Source of the DNA: Pseudomonas weihenstephanensis
GTDB taxonomy: Bacteria > Pseudomonadota > Gammaproteobacteria > Pseudomonadales > Pseudomonadaceae
Direction of reading: 5' to 3'
DNA: 64,000 nucleotides
Assembly (NCBI RefSeq): GCF_001043055.1
Contig: NZ_JYLF01000010.1
Coordinates: 1 to 64,000 of the forward strand
Within the stretch, counting starts at the first letter, position 1. Each line of letters opens with the position of its first letter. Below are positions 10,262 to 18,276 of the stretch, one piece after another. Below the pieces are notes generated by a model that made no database searches, was not told where the DNA came from, and saw only the letters and a list, made by a program, of their open reading frames with translations. The position numbers and the translations under genes are program-made.

Positions 10262-10837
10262 ATGGATGTGGCTGCCTCGTCTTCAGAGCAGCGTGGTGGT
10301 GTGCGGCGATGGCTGCTTTCACTCTGCTTGTTTCTGTTGAGCACTCCCTGCTTTGCCCAACCTGAAGCGCCGATTAGTTTGGCTGATCAGCGTGCCAAAG
10401 CCGTGACGCAAGTGGTACTCGGCATTCTGAGCTACGCACGCTGGCCGATTGAACCCGCTCAACTGCAACTGTGTGTGGTCGGCCCCACCGAATACACCGA
10501 TGACCTGCTCAAAGGCGCCACGCAATCCAGTGGCAGGCAGGTGTTCGTCCGCCGTTTGTTGGTGAACAATCCGACCATAGCCGACGACTGTAATGCGCTG
10601 TATTTGGGAAAGCTCTCAGACGAAGAGCGCAGCAGCCTGTTCAATGCACTTACGGGGCATGCGGTGCTGAGCATCAGTGAGGGCGGTGATCAATGCACGG
10701 TCGGCACGCTGTTCTGTTTGCGTGTGGCCGATGAGCAAGTGTCCTTTGAAGTGAACCTCGACTCCGTCGCCCGCAGCGGCGTGCGTATTCATCCCAGCGT
10801 GTTGCAGTTGTCGCGCCGCAGGGCGGCACAACCATGA
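10262..10837 (+). CDS. yfiR: YfiR, periplasmic inhibitor of the diguanylate cyclase YfiN
   Basis: 191 aa. A hydrophobic stretch at residues 17-32 ending in CFAQP is a cleavable signal peptide, so the protein is periplasmic. The body carries AKAVTQVVLGILSYARWP, LCVVGP, DDCNALYLG, GDQC and LFCLRV; the four cysteines match the two disulfides known for P. aeruginosa YfiR. YfiR binds the periplasmic part of YfiN and silences it; YfiB relieves this under envelope stress. The stop region overlaps the yfiN ATG (10834) by four bases, so the repressor and its target are made together. Confidence 0.93.
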   Translation: MDVAASSSEQRGGVRRWLLSLCLFLLSTPCFAQPEAPISLADQRAKAVTQVVLGILSYARWPIEPAQLQLCVVGPTEYTDDLLKGATQSSGRQVFVRRLLVNNPTIADDCNALYLGKLSDEERSSLFNALTGHAVLSISEGGDQCTVGTLFCLRVADEQVSFEVNLDSVARSGVRIHPSVLQLSRRRAAQP

Positions 10838-12105
10838 TCGCGCTCAATAACACCAAGCACCGACGTAGCTTGCGCTCTGTACTTAGCCGTGGGCATTTGG
10901 GGCTGGCGATGGTGGCGGTGACGATGGCCAGCGTGTCGCTGACCATCCTGGGCGTGATTGCACTGAAGGTGTACGCCGACCACAACTTGCACCTGATCGG
11001 GCGCTCGATCAACTACACCGTCGAAGCCGCAGTGGTGTTCGATGACAGTGCGGCAGCCACCGAAGCACTGGCCCTGATTGCGTCTACCGAGGCGGTGGCC
11101 GAGGCCAAAGTGTTTACCGCCGATGGTGAGCTGCTGGCGCAATGGAAGCGCCCGGAAACAGACCTGCTGTCTAAAGTCGAAATGCTGCTGGCCAACAGTT
11201 TGCTCGCGCAGCCCGTCACCCTGCCGATCCTGCATCAGGGGCGAGAAGTGGGCACCGTCACGCTCAGGGGCCACGGCGCCAACATGCTGCGGTTCTTGAT
11301 CAGCGGCCTGCTCGGCATCCTGGTGTGCACGGTGTTGAGCGCCTGGAGTGCATTGTTTTTGTCTCGGCGCCTGCTCAATGGCATTACGGGGCCACTTCGT
11401 CAGTTGGCCGATGTTGCGCACGCGGCGCGCCGTGAACGGGCCTTCGACCGACGTGTACCTGCGGCCAACATCAAAGAGTTGAATAATCTGGGCAATGACT
11501 TCAATGCGCTGCTTGATGAGTTGGAGTCCTGGCAGAGTCACTTGAAGCATGAGAACGAAACCCTGGCGCATCAGGCCAGTCATGACTCCCTGACCGACCT
11601 GCCCAACCGCGCCTATTTTGAAGCACGGTTGGCGCGCACATTACGTGTTCTGAGCAAGGCCAACGAAAAAGCCGCCGTGCTGTTTCTCGACAGTGATCGT
11701 TTCAAAGGTATCAACGATACTTATGGTCATGCCGCAGGTGACGCCGTATTGGTGGCCGTGGCCACGCGTATCCGCGCCCAATTGCGTGAAGAAGACCTGG
11801 TGGCGCGTTTGGGCGGTGATGAGTTCGCAATCCTGCTGACGCCGCTGCACAAGACCGAAGACGCCGAGCGTATCGCTGACAAGATCATTGCCAGCATGCT
11901 GGCGCCGATTGTTTTGCCCGATCAGACGCAGGTGGTGACCTCGCTCAGTATCGGCGTTGCGGTTTACCCCGAACATGGTGCCACCCCGGACTCCCTGCTC
12001 AATGCCGCCGATACTGCGATGTACCAGGCCAAGCGGATGGACCGGGGCGGCCAACACCTTTCGCAAGTGCAGCAGCTTGCGTCCCCCGCAAATACAAGGA
12101 GCTAG
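10834..12105 (+). CDS. yfiN: YfiN (TpbB) membrane diguanylate cyclase
   Basis: 423 aa. TM helices at about residues 22-44 and 152-174 enclose a PAS-like periplasmic sensor (CHASE8 type). A HAMP segment (LLNGITGPLRQLADVAHAA) follows, then the cyclase with DSLTDLPNR, FLDSDRFKGINDTYGH and an intact GGDEF near residue 328. An allosteric I-site REED lies five residues before GGDEF, so product inhibition is likely kept. It makes c-di-GMP from two GTP at the inner membrane and is controlled by YfiR. It is the middle gene of yfiR-yfiN-yfiB, which drives exopolysaccharide and small-colony phenotypes in relatives. Confidence 0.95.
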   Translation: MIALNNTKHRRSLRSVLSRGHLGLAMVAVTMASVSLTILGVIALKVYADHNLHLIGRSINYTVEAAVVFDDSAAATEALALIASTEAVAEAKVFTADGELLAQWKRPETDLLSKVEMLLANSLLAQPVTLPILHQGREVGTVTLRGHGANMLRFLISGLLGILVCTVLSAWSALFLSRRLLNGITGPLRQLADVAHAARRERAFDRRVPAANIKELNNLGNDFNALLDELESWQSHLKHENETLAHQASHDSLTDLPNRAYFEARLARTLRVLSKANEKAAVLFLDSDRFKGINDTYGHAAGDAVLVAVATRIRAQLREEDLVARLGGDEFAILLTPLHKTEDAERIADKIIASMLAPIVLPDQTQVVTSLSIGVAVYPEHGATPDSLLNAADTAMYQAKRMDRGGQHLSQVQQLASPANTRS

Positions 12106-12111
12106 ACACCT

Positions 12112-12615
12112 ATGCGTGCTTTTACCCAGCGTTACTTACAGTTTTTTGGCTTCACCCTGTTGCTGGCGACGCTGGCATTGAGCGGTTGCCAGACGGCCCC
12201 GCAAAAAGGCCTGAGCCCGGCGCAAATCGCTGTGCTCAAACAGCAGGGTTTTGAGTTGACTGACGAAGGCTGGGCGTTTGGTTTGTCAGGTAAAGTCCTG
12301 TTTGGCAGCGACCTTGAAGTGCTGAACGCGCAAAGCCAGGAAATCGTTGAGCGCATTGGCACTGCGCTGCTGGCGGTGGACATCCAGCGCGTGCGCGTGG
12401 ATGGACACACCGATGCTTCGGGGCAGGAAGCCTACAACGAACAGCTGTCTGTGCGCCGTGCCAACAGTGTGGTCAAAGCGCTGACCAAGGTCGGCATGCG
12501 TCCTGAAAATATCCAGGTGCGTGGCCTGGGCAGCCGTGAACCTGTGGCCTCGAACAAAACCCGCGCCGGGCGCACCGAAAACCGCCGGGTCGCGATTGTC
12601 GTCATCGCCGACTAA
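12112..12615 (+). CDS. yfiB: YfiB, OmpA-like outer membrane lipoprotein
   Basis: 167 aa starting at ATG 12112 after AAGGAG. The signal peptide ends in the lipobox LALSGC. The C-terminal OmpA-like peptidoglycan-binding domain shows VRVDGHTDASGQEAYNEQLSVRRANSV and GLGSREPVASNKTRAGRTENRRV, with the usual Asp and Arg that hold meso-diaminopimelate. In the known system YfiB sequesters YfiR at the outer membrane and so frees YfiN. It is six bases downstream of yfiN and ends the operon; a hairpin follows at 12641. Confidence 0.94.
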   Translation: MRAFTQRYLQFFGFTLLLATLALSGCQTAPQKGLSPAQIAVLKQQGFELTDEGWAFGLSGKVLFGSDLEVLNAQSQEIVERIGTALLAVDIQRVRVDGHTDASGQEAYNEQLSVRRANSVVKALTKVGMRPENIQVRGLGSREPVASNKTRAGRTENRRVAIVVIAD

Positions 12616-12640
12616 ATCCATGCCTGGCGCACGTAAATAC

Positions 12641-12671
12641 GGCAGCCGCTGACGTATCATGCGCGGCTGCC
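12641..12671 (+). terminator. Hairpin after yfiB
   Basis: GGCAGCCGC (12641-12649) pairs perfectly with GCGGCTGCC (12663-12671). There is no T-run after it, so it may be a weak or Rho-aided terminator or just a stable 3' end. Confidence 0.4.
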
Positions 12672-12794
12672 TCGGGGCGCGTAGCGGCCGTAATGTCACT
12701 CAAAGCGCTGCGGCTGATACGCCGCAGTCACCCGATATACGACCGCTGCGCAACCGATTGAGCCGCGTGCCTCAGGTCCGTTTCAATCGGCAAA

Positions 12795-12887
12795 CGTTAA
12801 GCTCCGTCACCTCGCGGATGTAATCCCACAGCAAGGTGATGCGTTTCAACGTCCTCAAGTCCTCGCGGCAGTGCATCCAGAACTGCC
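12795..12887. repeat. Left 93-bp direct repeat flanking the T6SS island
   Basis: This copy matches 21168-21260 at 91 of 93 positions, in the same orientation. The right copy is the 3' part of a LysR gene. On the minus strand the left copy also reads as a LysR C-terminal end (QFWMHCREDLR, then ITLLWDYIREVTELN), followed by a different tail. It is therefore a displaced or second gene end. The pair brackets 12.9-21.2 kb and looks like a target-site or recombination scar of the island. Confidence 0.85.
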
Positions 12888-12908
12888 AGGGAGTAAGGGT
12901 TAACCCAA

Positions 12909-13114
12909 TGATCACGGGGGCTACGCAGGGACAAGTAGGCGAACTCATGGCCTACGCTGCAAAGCTTTCTGAGGCTTCTTGGAAGCGCTGGTTGCTGAGC
13001 CTCGGGGTTGTCACTGGCGGGCGACTCAATGAAATTTCGCAGTTGACCACGAGTGATATTCAGACCCTTGAATCGGGTAACCTGCCGGATATCTTGCAGG
13101 GAACCATTTCGTAG
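12909..13114 (+). pseudogene. Tyrosine recombinase (integrase) fragment
   Basis: The reading frame carries AAKLSEASWKRWLLSL followed by VTGGRLNEISQL, resembling the start of an integrase catalytic domain with the first catalytic arginine in GGRLNE. The rest of the catalytic domain (H-x-x-R and the tyrosine) is absent, as the frame ends at 13114. About 70 codons remain. It lies directly inside the left direct repeat, which makes it a plausible remnant of the enzyme that moved the island. Confidence 0.6.
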
Positions 13115-13136
13115 CGTTGCCTGCTATCGCTTTGTT

Positions 13137-15326
13137 TCAGACGATTGAATCAATATCAAGCGTGTGTGGAGCGCCGATTGGGCGATCTAATATTGACGCG
13201 AATAACTCATGGTCGCTTTCGACAGCGGGCGGCGCCATGGCCAATTGTTCCGCTACCCTGTTTTCTGGGTGCGCCTCCCAGCGAAGCAAGTTGTCTGCCA
13301 GTACTTCAGGTTGCAGTGAAAACGAGCCGTAGACCTTCGCTCCGTCAACCTTATCCTTATGCACGGTCGCTAATCGGTCGCGGGTCTCTCGCACTTTATC
13401 GACCTCTCGGTTGAATGCATCAACTACTGGTTCGTGAGTTTCACGATACTTGTCACCACGACCCCGCAAGTCATTGCGTTTACTGCGCAACTGCTCGGTA
13501 ATTCGTGTCAGAGCACCATCTATGAAGTCGAATTCACGGTCGGTAACCAGCGAGCTCTTGAGCTTCAGCGATTCCTGCGCACGTTTAAGAGCGGCCCAGC
13601 TACTGGGGATATAGCCCCCCACCATTGAATGATTGCCACCATGAAAAAACTGAGAAATCAAACCGGGGCGGTTGGGCAGGCCATTAATTTGCTGCACAGA
13701 CAACGAGCAGGCGGCGTGCTGGGTAATGGTGTCGCAACCAGGCTCCCAGAGGATCGAAGATTTCTCTTTGCCTCCAAGCTCCACCGGAAAGAAGTGACGC
13801 AACTTGCCGTGGTGCTCATAGGGTTCACCGCTAAGGTTGGTAATGCCCGCAGAAAACACGGCGAGCCCCGCAGGGACGTTTAAGAAGGTTAAAGCTGCCC
13901 CTGTCGCATAGACCGAGGTCTTGGTGTTCATCCATGTTCCAGGCACGCTCGGCACTGGGTCGTTATGGTTGACCATGCGGTAATGCACTAAGTCAGCAGC
14001 CCCTTTTACAAAGGTAGCGTCAGCAGCTCTTGGGGCACCGTAGGTGTACAGCACGATGTTGTAATCGTAGTCAGCCCGACGACGCAGCATCTCCGAGAGC
14101 AGCAAGGTGATTGCCCCGCCTAAACTGTGGCCGCAAATAATCAACTTCTGTCCGGTGTAGAACTTCTCGAGATAATTGATCGTGAGTTCGTAGACTTTCA
14201 GTGCTGCCTCATAGAATCCTCGGTGAACCTTGCCCACACCCTGTGTAAATGGAACCTGAAGCGCATCGGCATCCCGAAGCCCATCCGCTAACTTTTCATT
14301 GGTGCCGCGTACCGAAATCAGGATCAGCTCATCGTTATGCGTGATAAACGCTTGGGTGTCGGTATTATCAATTTGGTCTCGATCATCAAGGAAATGAATA
14401 CTGGCCGGATGCTCCTGCTTTTCTTCTAAATCAGGGCTGTTCACTGGGTATAGGTCAGGATCAAACGGCACGACTTCCAGACGCTTGGAGTACGGTACAT
14501 CTTCGTAGAGCGGGTAGTACGCCTTGGATTGGGCTGGGTCGGCTTTCCAGATTTCATCGAACTTGGCCAATGCGTCACCAAACCAGTTACCCATGCTTGG
14601 TTTTTGCGGGAAACTTACTTTTTTGTCTTTGATGGGCGTCTTATCTGGTGCCTGACCAAATGGGTTGTAGCTCAGGGTGGCCATAATGGCGAGCTGATAC
14701 AGATTCAGCGCACAGAACTGTGAGTCGGTGGAGAGCATCGGACGTAGAGCACGTAAAGGGCGAACCTCCAACACGTTGTGCTTGTTGGGAAGCAGGCAGA
14801 CACCGTGCTTGCCATGCTCGCGCATCAGCGTGGCCCAACCATGATTGAGTGGAAAGTGACACTCGACTTCAGGCGGTAAATGCGCAACATGGTCAACCAA
14901 GTGGCGTACTTCGACTTGGCAGAAGAAGTCCGCACAGGCTTGCGCCGGATTGCTTTGGGTTCGTGAGCCGTCTTTATGAAAGTAACGAGTTTGCTCGGCG
15001 CGGACTTGAAGTTCGGTTATTGGGAGTGGGTAGTTAGGTCTTTGCATCCGGCGAACATAGGTCAGCTCTTGTCCTTGATATTGCTCTTCGAGCATTAAGA
15101 CTATTGGACCCGCAAAGTGATTTTCTACCTTGCCTGTGCCCGTGGTGTCGAGCTTGCCGGTGTATGGGTGACCCTCCGTATCGATAACTTTATAAGACAG
15201 CCCAGCATAAAATCGCCCCTCGCCAAACTCATCCACTAACTGAAAGCTGGTCCATTTACCTTGAACAGGGCAGGTAAACATACGGCTGTTTAACGGGTGC
15301 TTTAGCTCTTCATCCAAAGTACTCAT
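13137..15326 (-). CDS. T6SS lipase effector (Lipase_3 fold, Tle-type)
   Basis: 729 aa from ATG 15326 behind AAGGAA. Residues 1-125 form a cargo/adaptor-type N-terminal domain also present in the chimeric gene at 16112. The lipase region (about 320-575) shows the nucleophile elbow GHSLGG (399-404, Ser401), NHNDPVPSVPG with Asp456 and NHSMVGGY with His566, a complete Ser-Asp-His triad in Lipase_3 spacing. The last 130 residues are charged and probably helical. It likely cleaves phospholipids in the periplasm of a target cell. It is last in vgrG-adaptor-lipoprotein-effector order. The exact Tle class cannot be set by eye; the Lipase_3 fold is closest to Tle2-type effectors. Confidence 0.85.
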   Translation of the reverse strand: MSTLDEELKHPLNSRMFTCPVQGKWTSFQLVDEFGEGRFYAGLSYKVIDTEGHPYTGKLDTTGTGKVENHFAGPIVLMLEEQYQGQELTYVRRMQRPNYPLPITELQVRAEQTRYFHKDGSRTQSNPAQACADFFCQVEVRHLVDHVAHLPPEVECHFPLNHGWATLMREHGKHGVCLLPNKHNVLEVRPLRALRPMLSTDSQFCALNLYQLAIMATLSYNPFGQAPDKTPIKDKKVSFPQKPSMGNWFGDALAKFDEIWKADPAQSKAYYPLYEDVPYSKRLEVVPFDPDLYPVNSPDLEEKQEHPASIHFLDDRDQIDNTDTQAFITHNDELILISVRGTNEKLADGLRDADALQVPFTQGVGKVHRGFYEAALKVYELTINYLEKFYTGQKLIICGHSLGGAITLLLSEMLRRRADYDYNIVLYTYGAPRAADATFVKGAADLVHYRMVNHNDPVPSVPGTWMNTKTSVYATGAALTFLNVPAGLAVFSAGITNLSGEPYEHHGKLRHFFPVELGGKEKSSILWEPGCDTITQHAACSLSVQQINGLPNRPGLISQFFHGGNHSMVGGYIPSSWAALKRAQESLKLKSSLVTDREFDFIDGALTRITEQLRSKRNDLRGRGDKYRETHEPVVDAFNREVDKVRETRDRLATVHKDKVDGAKVYGSFSLQPEVLADNLLRWEAHPENRVAEQLAMAPPAVESDHELFASILDRPIGAPHTLDIDSIV

Positions 15327-15338
15327 TGAGTGATTTCC

Positions 15339-16115
15339 TTATTCGGTACAGCCTGGGTAAATGGTACAGTTGCGGCCATCTGGCATTTTGAAACTGCTGA
15401 AGTCTTTATGGTTTCCGAAGCAATAAGCGTCTTGATCTTCAAAACTTTTCCCCATACAGCGCTTCCAGCCATTCGGAACCTTGACCCATGTGTCCCCCCA
15501 GCCGGGCCTTTCCTCATCAGCCAGCTTGATCTTTAACTTCACGGTTTTACCCGGCAGTTGATCCAAGGTGTAAGCCCCAACAGGGCGCCCTTTCGTCACC
15601 ATGCCCTGATCATCAAGTTTTTTGCAGTCAATACCCTTCGATAGACGACGCTTTGGCCCTTGGGTACGAAACAGCCACTGGCACTGACCATTTATGGCGC
15701 TTTCTCCAGCAGCATCAAAAGCTCCTTTGTATTGTTCTTCAAGTTGCTCTCTAATAATAATCATTGCTGAATCTGCGCCGAAGTCTCCACGATCTTTTCC
15801 ATAAGTTCCGTAGATATCCAGTTCGAAGCGATAAATAGCCAGTCGGCAACCTTCAACGGTTCGGTAGATGGGGATTTCAGAGTCGATCTTGTATCTTTCT
15901 TTGTGGTCTAAATGCCATCTTTGATTATAACCAGCGTCTGGTTTTTTAACTGTGCAGGTTTCTCCCTTGACAGGTGCATATTTGGCTACGGCCTGATAAG
16001 TGAAGTTCGGAGGGAAGTCAGCCGTAAAGGTGAAGCTTTCCGACTTCCCAGTAGCACATCCTGCTGTCAGGACTATGCAGCCTCCCGAGAGCAGGGCTTT
16101 AAGTACTTGCTTCAT
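15339..16115 (-). CDS. Immunity-like lipoprotein, copy B
   Basis: 258 aa from the ATG at 16115 (MKQVLKALL), with AAGGAGA upstream; an in-frame ATG at 16136 precedes this Shine-Dalgarno and was rejected. The signal peptide ends in the lipobox LTAGC. I recognise no known fold. Cysteines recur in pairs (GETC, VEGCRL, NGQC, GIDC, KRCMG, AYC, GRNC, PGC), fitting an oxidised periplasmic protein. It ends 12 bases before the lipase effector start, so it is the best candidate for that effector's immunity protein. Copy A at 16649 is a mosaic paralogue. Function is inferred from position and localisation only. Confidence 0.75.
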   Translation of the reverse strand: MKQVLKALLSGGCIVLTAGCATGKSESFTFTADFPPNFTYQAVAKYAPVKGETCTVKKPDAGYNQRWHLDHKERYKIDSEIPIYRTVEGCRLAIYRFELDIYGTYGKDRGDFGADSAMIIIREQLEEQYKGAFDAAGESAINGQCQWLFRTQGPKRRLSKGIDCKKLDDQGMVTKGRPVGAYTLDQLPGKTVKLKIKLADEERPGWGDTWVKVPNGWKRCMGKSFEDQDAYCFGNHKDFSSFKMPDGRNCTIYPGCTE

Positions 16116-16636
16116 AGCGGGGCATCTCCTTGCCAAAATCGTGTTGCCTGATAAACCCGCTCGAAATGAGCTGCCGGAGTTTCATCAGGGCGGGCTTGCC
16201 AGCGCTTTGCGAGTGTATCGTCTGTTTCCTTTAAACTCTGGACCAACAAGAACTCCAGATTGTTTTGGATCCGCGAACCGTCTCTATGGAAGTAACGAGT
16301 TTGCTCGGCGCGGACTTTAAGTTCGGTTATTGGGAGTGGGTAATGTGGCCTTTCAAGTAGGTATTCATAAAAATCTTTACCACCTCGATACTGTTCTTTG
16401 ATAATTAACGCTACTGGGCCTGCAAAGTGGTTTTCTACCTTGCCTGTCCCGGTACTGTCGAGTGCGCCTTTGTGGAAGTGACCCTCTGTATCGATAACCT
16501 CATAGGCCAGTCCCGCATAGGGTAGCCCCTCGCCCGACTCATCAACTAACTGAAAGCTGGTCCAGCGGCCTTGAACCGGACAGGTGAACATACGACTGTT
16601 TAACGGGTGCTTTAATTCCGCATCCAAATTGCTCAT
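16112..16636 (-). CDS. Chimeric ORF: lipase-effector N-terminus fused to DUF4123-adaptor C-tail
   Basis: 174 aa. Residues 1 to about 126 match the first 125 residues of the lipase effector at 13137 (same HPLNSRMFTCPVQG, TGTGKVENHFAGP and PLPITEL blocks). The last 47 residues match the C-terminus of the DUF4123 adaptor at 17419 (SLKETD, ERVYQATRFWQGDAPL). The join lies near 16257, within NNLEFLLVQ. The frame is open and has AAGGAAA upstream, so a protein could be made, but it has no lipase triad and no adaptor core. It overlaps the downstream lipoprotein start by four bases, exactly as the adaptor overlaps copy A. It is a footprint of tandem duplication followed by deletion. Confidence 0.85.
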   Translation of the reverse strand: MSNLDAELKHPLNSRMFTCPVQGRWTSFQLVDESGEGLPYAGLAYEVIDTEGHFHKGALDSTGTGKVENHFAGPVALIIKEQYRGGKDFYEYLLERPHYPLPITELKVRAEQTRYFHRDGSRIQNNLEFLLVQSLKETDDTLAKRWQARPDETPAAHFERVYQATRFWQGDAPL

Positions 16637-16648
16637 TGTTTGATTTCC

Positions 16649-17422
16649 TTATTCAGTGCAGCCGGGATAAATCGAACACTGTTTACCGTCAGGCATCATG
16701 AATGCGCTGAAGACTTTCTGATTTTCACGGCAGAATGCATATTGGTCTTCCATGCCTTTACCCATGCACCGTCTCCAACCATTAGGAAACTTCAGCCAAG
16801 TATTCCCAATAGCAGGTCTTTCCTCGTCAGCCAGTTTGATCTTCAGCTTTACGGTTTTACCCGGCAGTTGATCCAAGGTGTAAGCCCCTACTGGACGTCC
16901 TTTCGTCACCATGCCCTGATCATCAATTTTTTTGCAATCGAGAAGCTTAGTGATGTAGCGGTCAGGTCCGATAGTACGAAACAACCATTGGCACTGACCA
17001 TTTATGGCGCTTTCTCCAGTAGCATCAAAAGCCCCTTTGTATTGCTCTTCCAGTTGCTCCCGAACAATCACGGCAGTTGTATCCCCGCTGAAGTCTCCTC
17101 GGGTTTTCCCATAAGTGGCATTAATTTCCAGATCGATTTTATAGATGGACAATCGACAACCTTTCACGGTTCGATAAATCGGGACTTCAGACTCTGGTTT
17201 GTACTCGGTACGCCATTCTCTGTTAAAAGCAAGATATGGGTTGTCATCGAGGGTGACTGTACAAGTTTCGCCCTTGGCGGGGGCATACTTTGCTATGGCG
17301 TAATAAGCGAAGTTGGGAGGTAGATCAGCCGTAAAGGTGAAGCTTTCCGACTTCCCAGTAGCACATCCTGCTGTCAGGACTATGCAGCCTCCCGAGAGCA
17401 GGGCTTTAAGTACTTGCTTCAT
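16649..17422 (-). CDS. Immunity-like lipoprotein, copy A
   Basis: 257 aa from the ATG at 17422 (MKQVLKALL), with AAGGAGA upstream and an identical signal peptide and lipobox (LTAGC) to copy B. Blocks such as EQLEEQYKGAFDA, NGQCQWLFRT and GRPVGAYTLDQLPGK are the same in both copies, while residues about 40-110 and 145-160 differ strongly. The cysteines are mostly kept. It sits between the adaptor and the chimeric ORF. It may protect against a former or alternative effector variant, or be an orphan immunity gene left when its effector was reduced to the chimera. Confidence 0.75.
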   Translation of the reverse strand: MKQVLKALLSGGCIVLTAGCATGKSESFTFTADLPPNFAYYAIAKYAPAKGETCTVTLDDNPYLAFNREWRTEYKPESEVPIYRTVKGCRLSIYKIDLEINATYGKTRGDFSGDTTAVIVREQLEEQYKGAFDATGESAINGQCQWLFRTIGPDRYITKLLDCKKIDDQGMVTKGRPVGAYTLDQLPGKTVKLKIKLADEERPAIGNTWLKFPNGWRRCMGKGMEDQYAFCRENQKVFSAFMMPDGKQCSIYPGCTE

Positions 17423-18276
17423 AGCGGGGCATCTCCTTGCCAAAATCGTGTTGCCTGATAAACCCTCTCGAAATGAGCTGCCGGATTTTCATCAGGGCGG
17501 GCTTGCCAGCGCTCCGCAAGCGTACCGTCTGTTTCCTTTAAACTCTGGACCATCAAGAACTCCAGTTGCTCCGGTGCTTGCCAACCCCAAGTGTCAGCCA
17601 AGGCCAACTGAGTGCTGAGCCATAGATCGGGGTTTTGTTGTTCAGCAATCCGGGCGTAGGCATCCAGATGTTCGGCCAGCAAGTAGCGACGGGTATTGAC
17701 CTCGCGTATGTGTGCGGACTGATCGCCCTCAACGGGAACGTCACACCATGCAGGGCTTTCAGGAGCGGGATGGTTACCGGGTGTGGGATTACTGAGCATT
17801 TCCCAGCGCTGACCTTGCCAGTAGCAGACGCTGATAATGGGCCCCAAGTACCCCGCAATAGCCCCAGTGGCTAAGTGCTTCAGTGCGCGGGTCAATACTC
17901 GGTTGTCATGGAACCGATAGAGCGCTTGATACGGTCTCGTCCCGACAATCAGACGTTCACGCCAATGTTTGACCAGCTCCTGTAGCCCTGCCTCAGGTGG
18001 AATACTGGCAAGCCATCCCCAGTTCCTTTCAGGGGCCTTGAGCAACTCATTCAAGCGCCCATCTTCCGCGTTGTCGATAAGGAACATGAAGGGCCCTGCA
18101 TCCGCCAGATCTGCGACCGGTGTCTCGCTGTACACACTGCAATACTGGTCAGCGTCTTGAGAATCCAACAGAGCCTGACGTGTTTGGCGTTCGTCCTCGG
18201 AGTCCAGAATCAGGCATAAAAAATGCCCGAGTTGGCGTTGTTCGATCATCCATTGCTGAGGAGACCTGTTGGTCAT
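17419..18276 (-). CDS. DUF4123 T6SS adaptor/chaperone
   Basis: 285 aa from ATG 18276. The N-terminal half has the DUF4123 look (FLCLILDSEDERQTRQAL, DAGPFMFLIDN, LKAPERNWGWL, VGTRPYQALYRFHDNRVLTRAL). Such proteins load a specific effector onto its VgrG spike. The C-terminal region (SLKETDGTLAERWQARPDEN) is likely effector-specific and is the part copied into the chimeric ORF. The start overlaps the vgrG stop (ATGA) and the end overlaps the copy A start, so vgrG, adaptor and lipoprotein are coupled. Confidence 0.85.
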   Translation of the reverse strand: MTNRSPQQWMIEQRQLGHFLCLILDSEDERQTRQALLDSQDADQYCSVYSETPVADLADAGPFMFLIDNAEDGRLNELLKAPERNWGWLASIPPEAGLQELVKHWRERLIVGTRPYQALYRFHDNRVLTRALKHLATGAIAGYLGPIISVCYWQGQRWEMLSNPTPGNHPAPESPAWCDVPVEGDQSAHIREVNTRRYLLAEHLDAYARIAEQQNPDLWLSTQLALADTWGWQAPEQLEFLMVQSLKETDGTLAERWQARPDENPAAHFERVYQATRFWQGDAPL

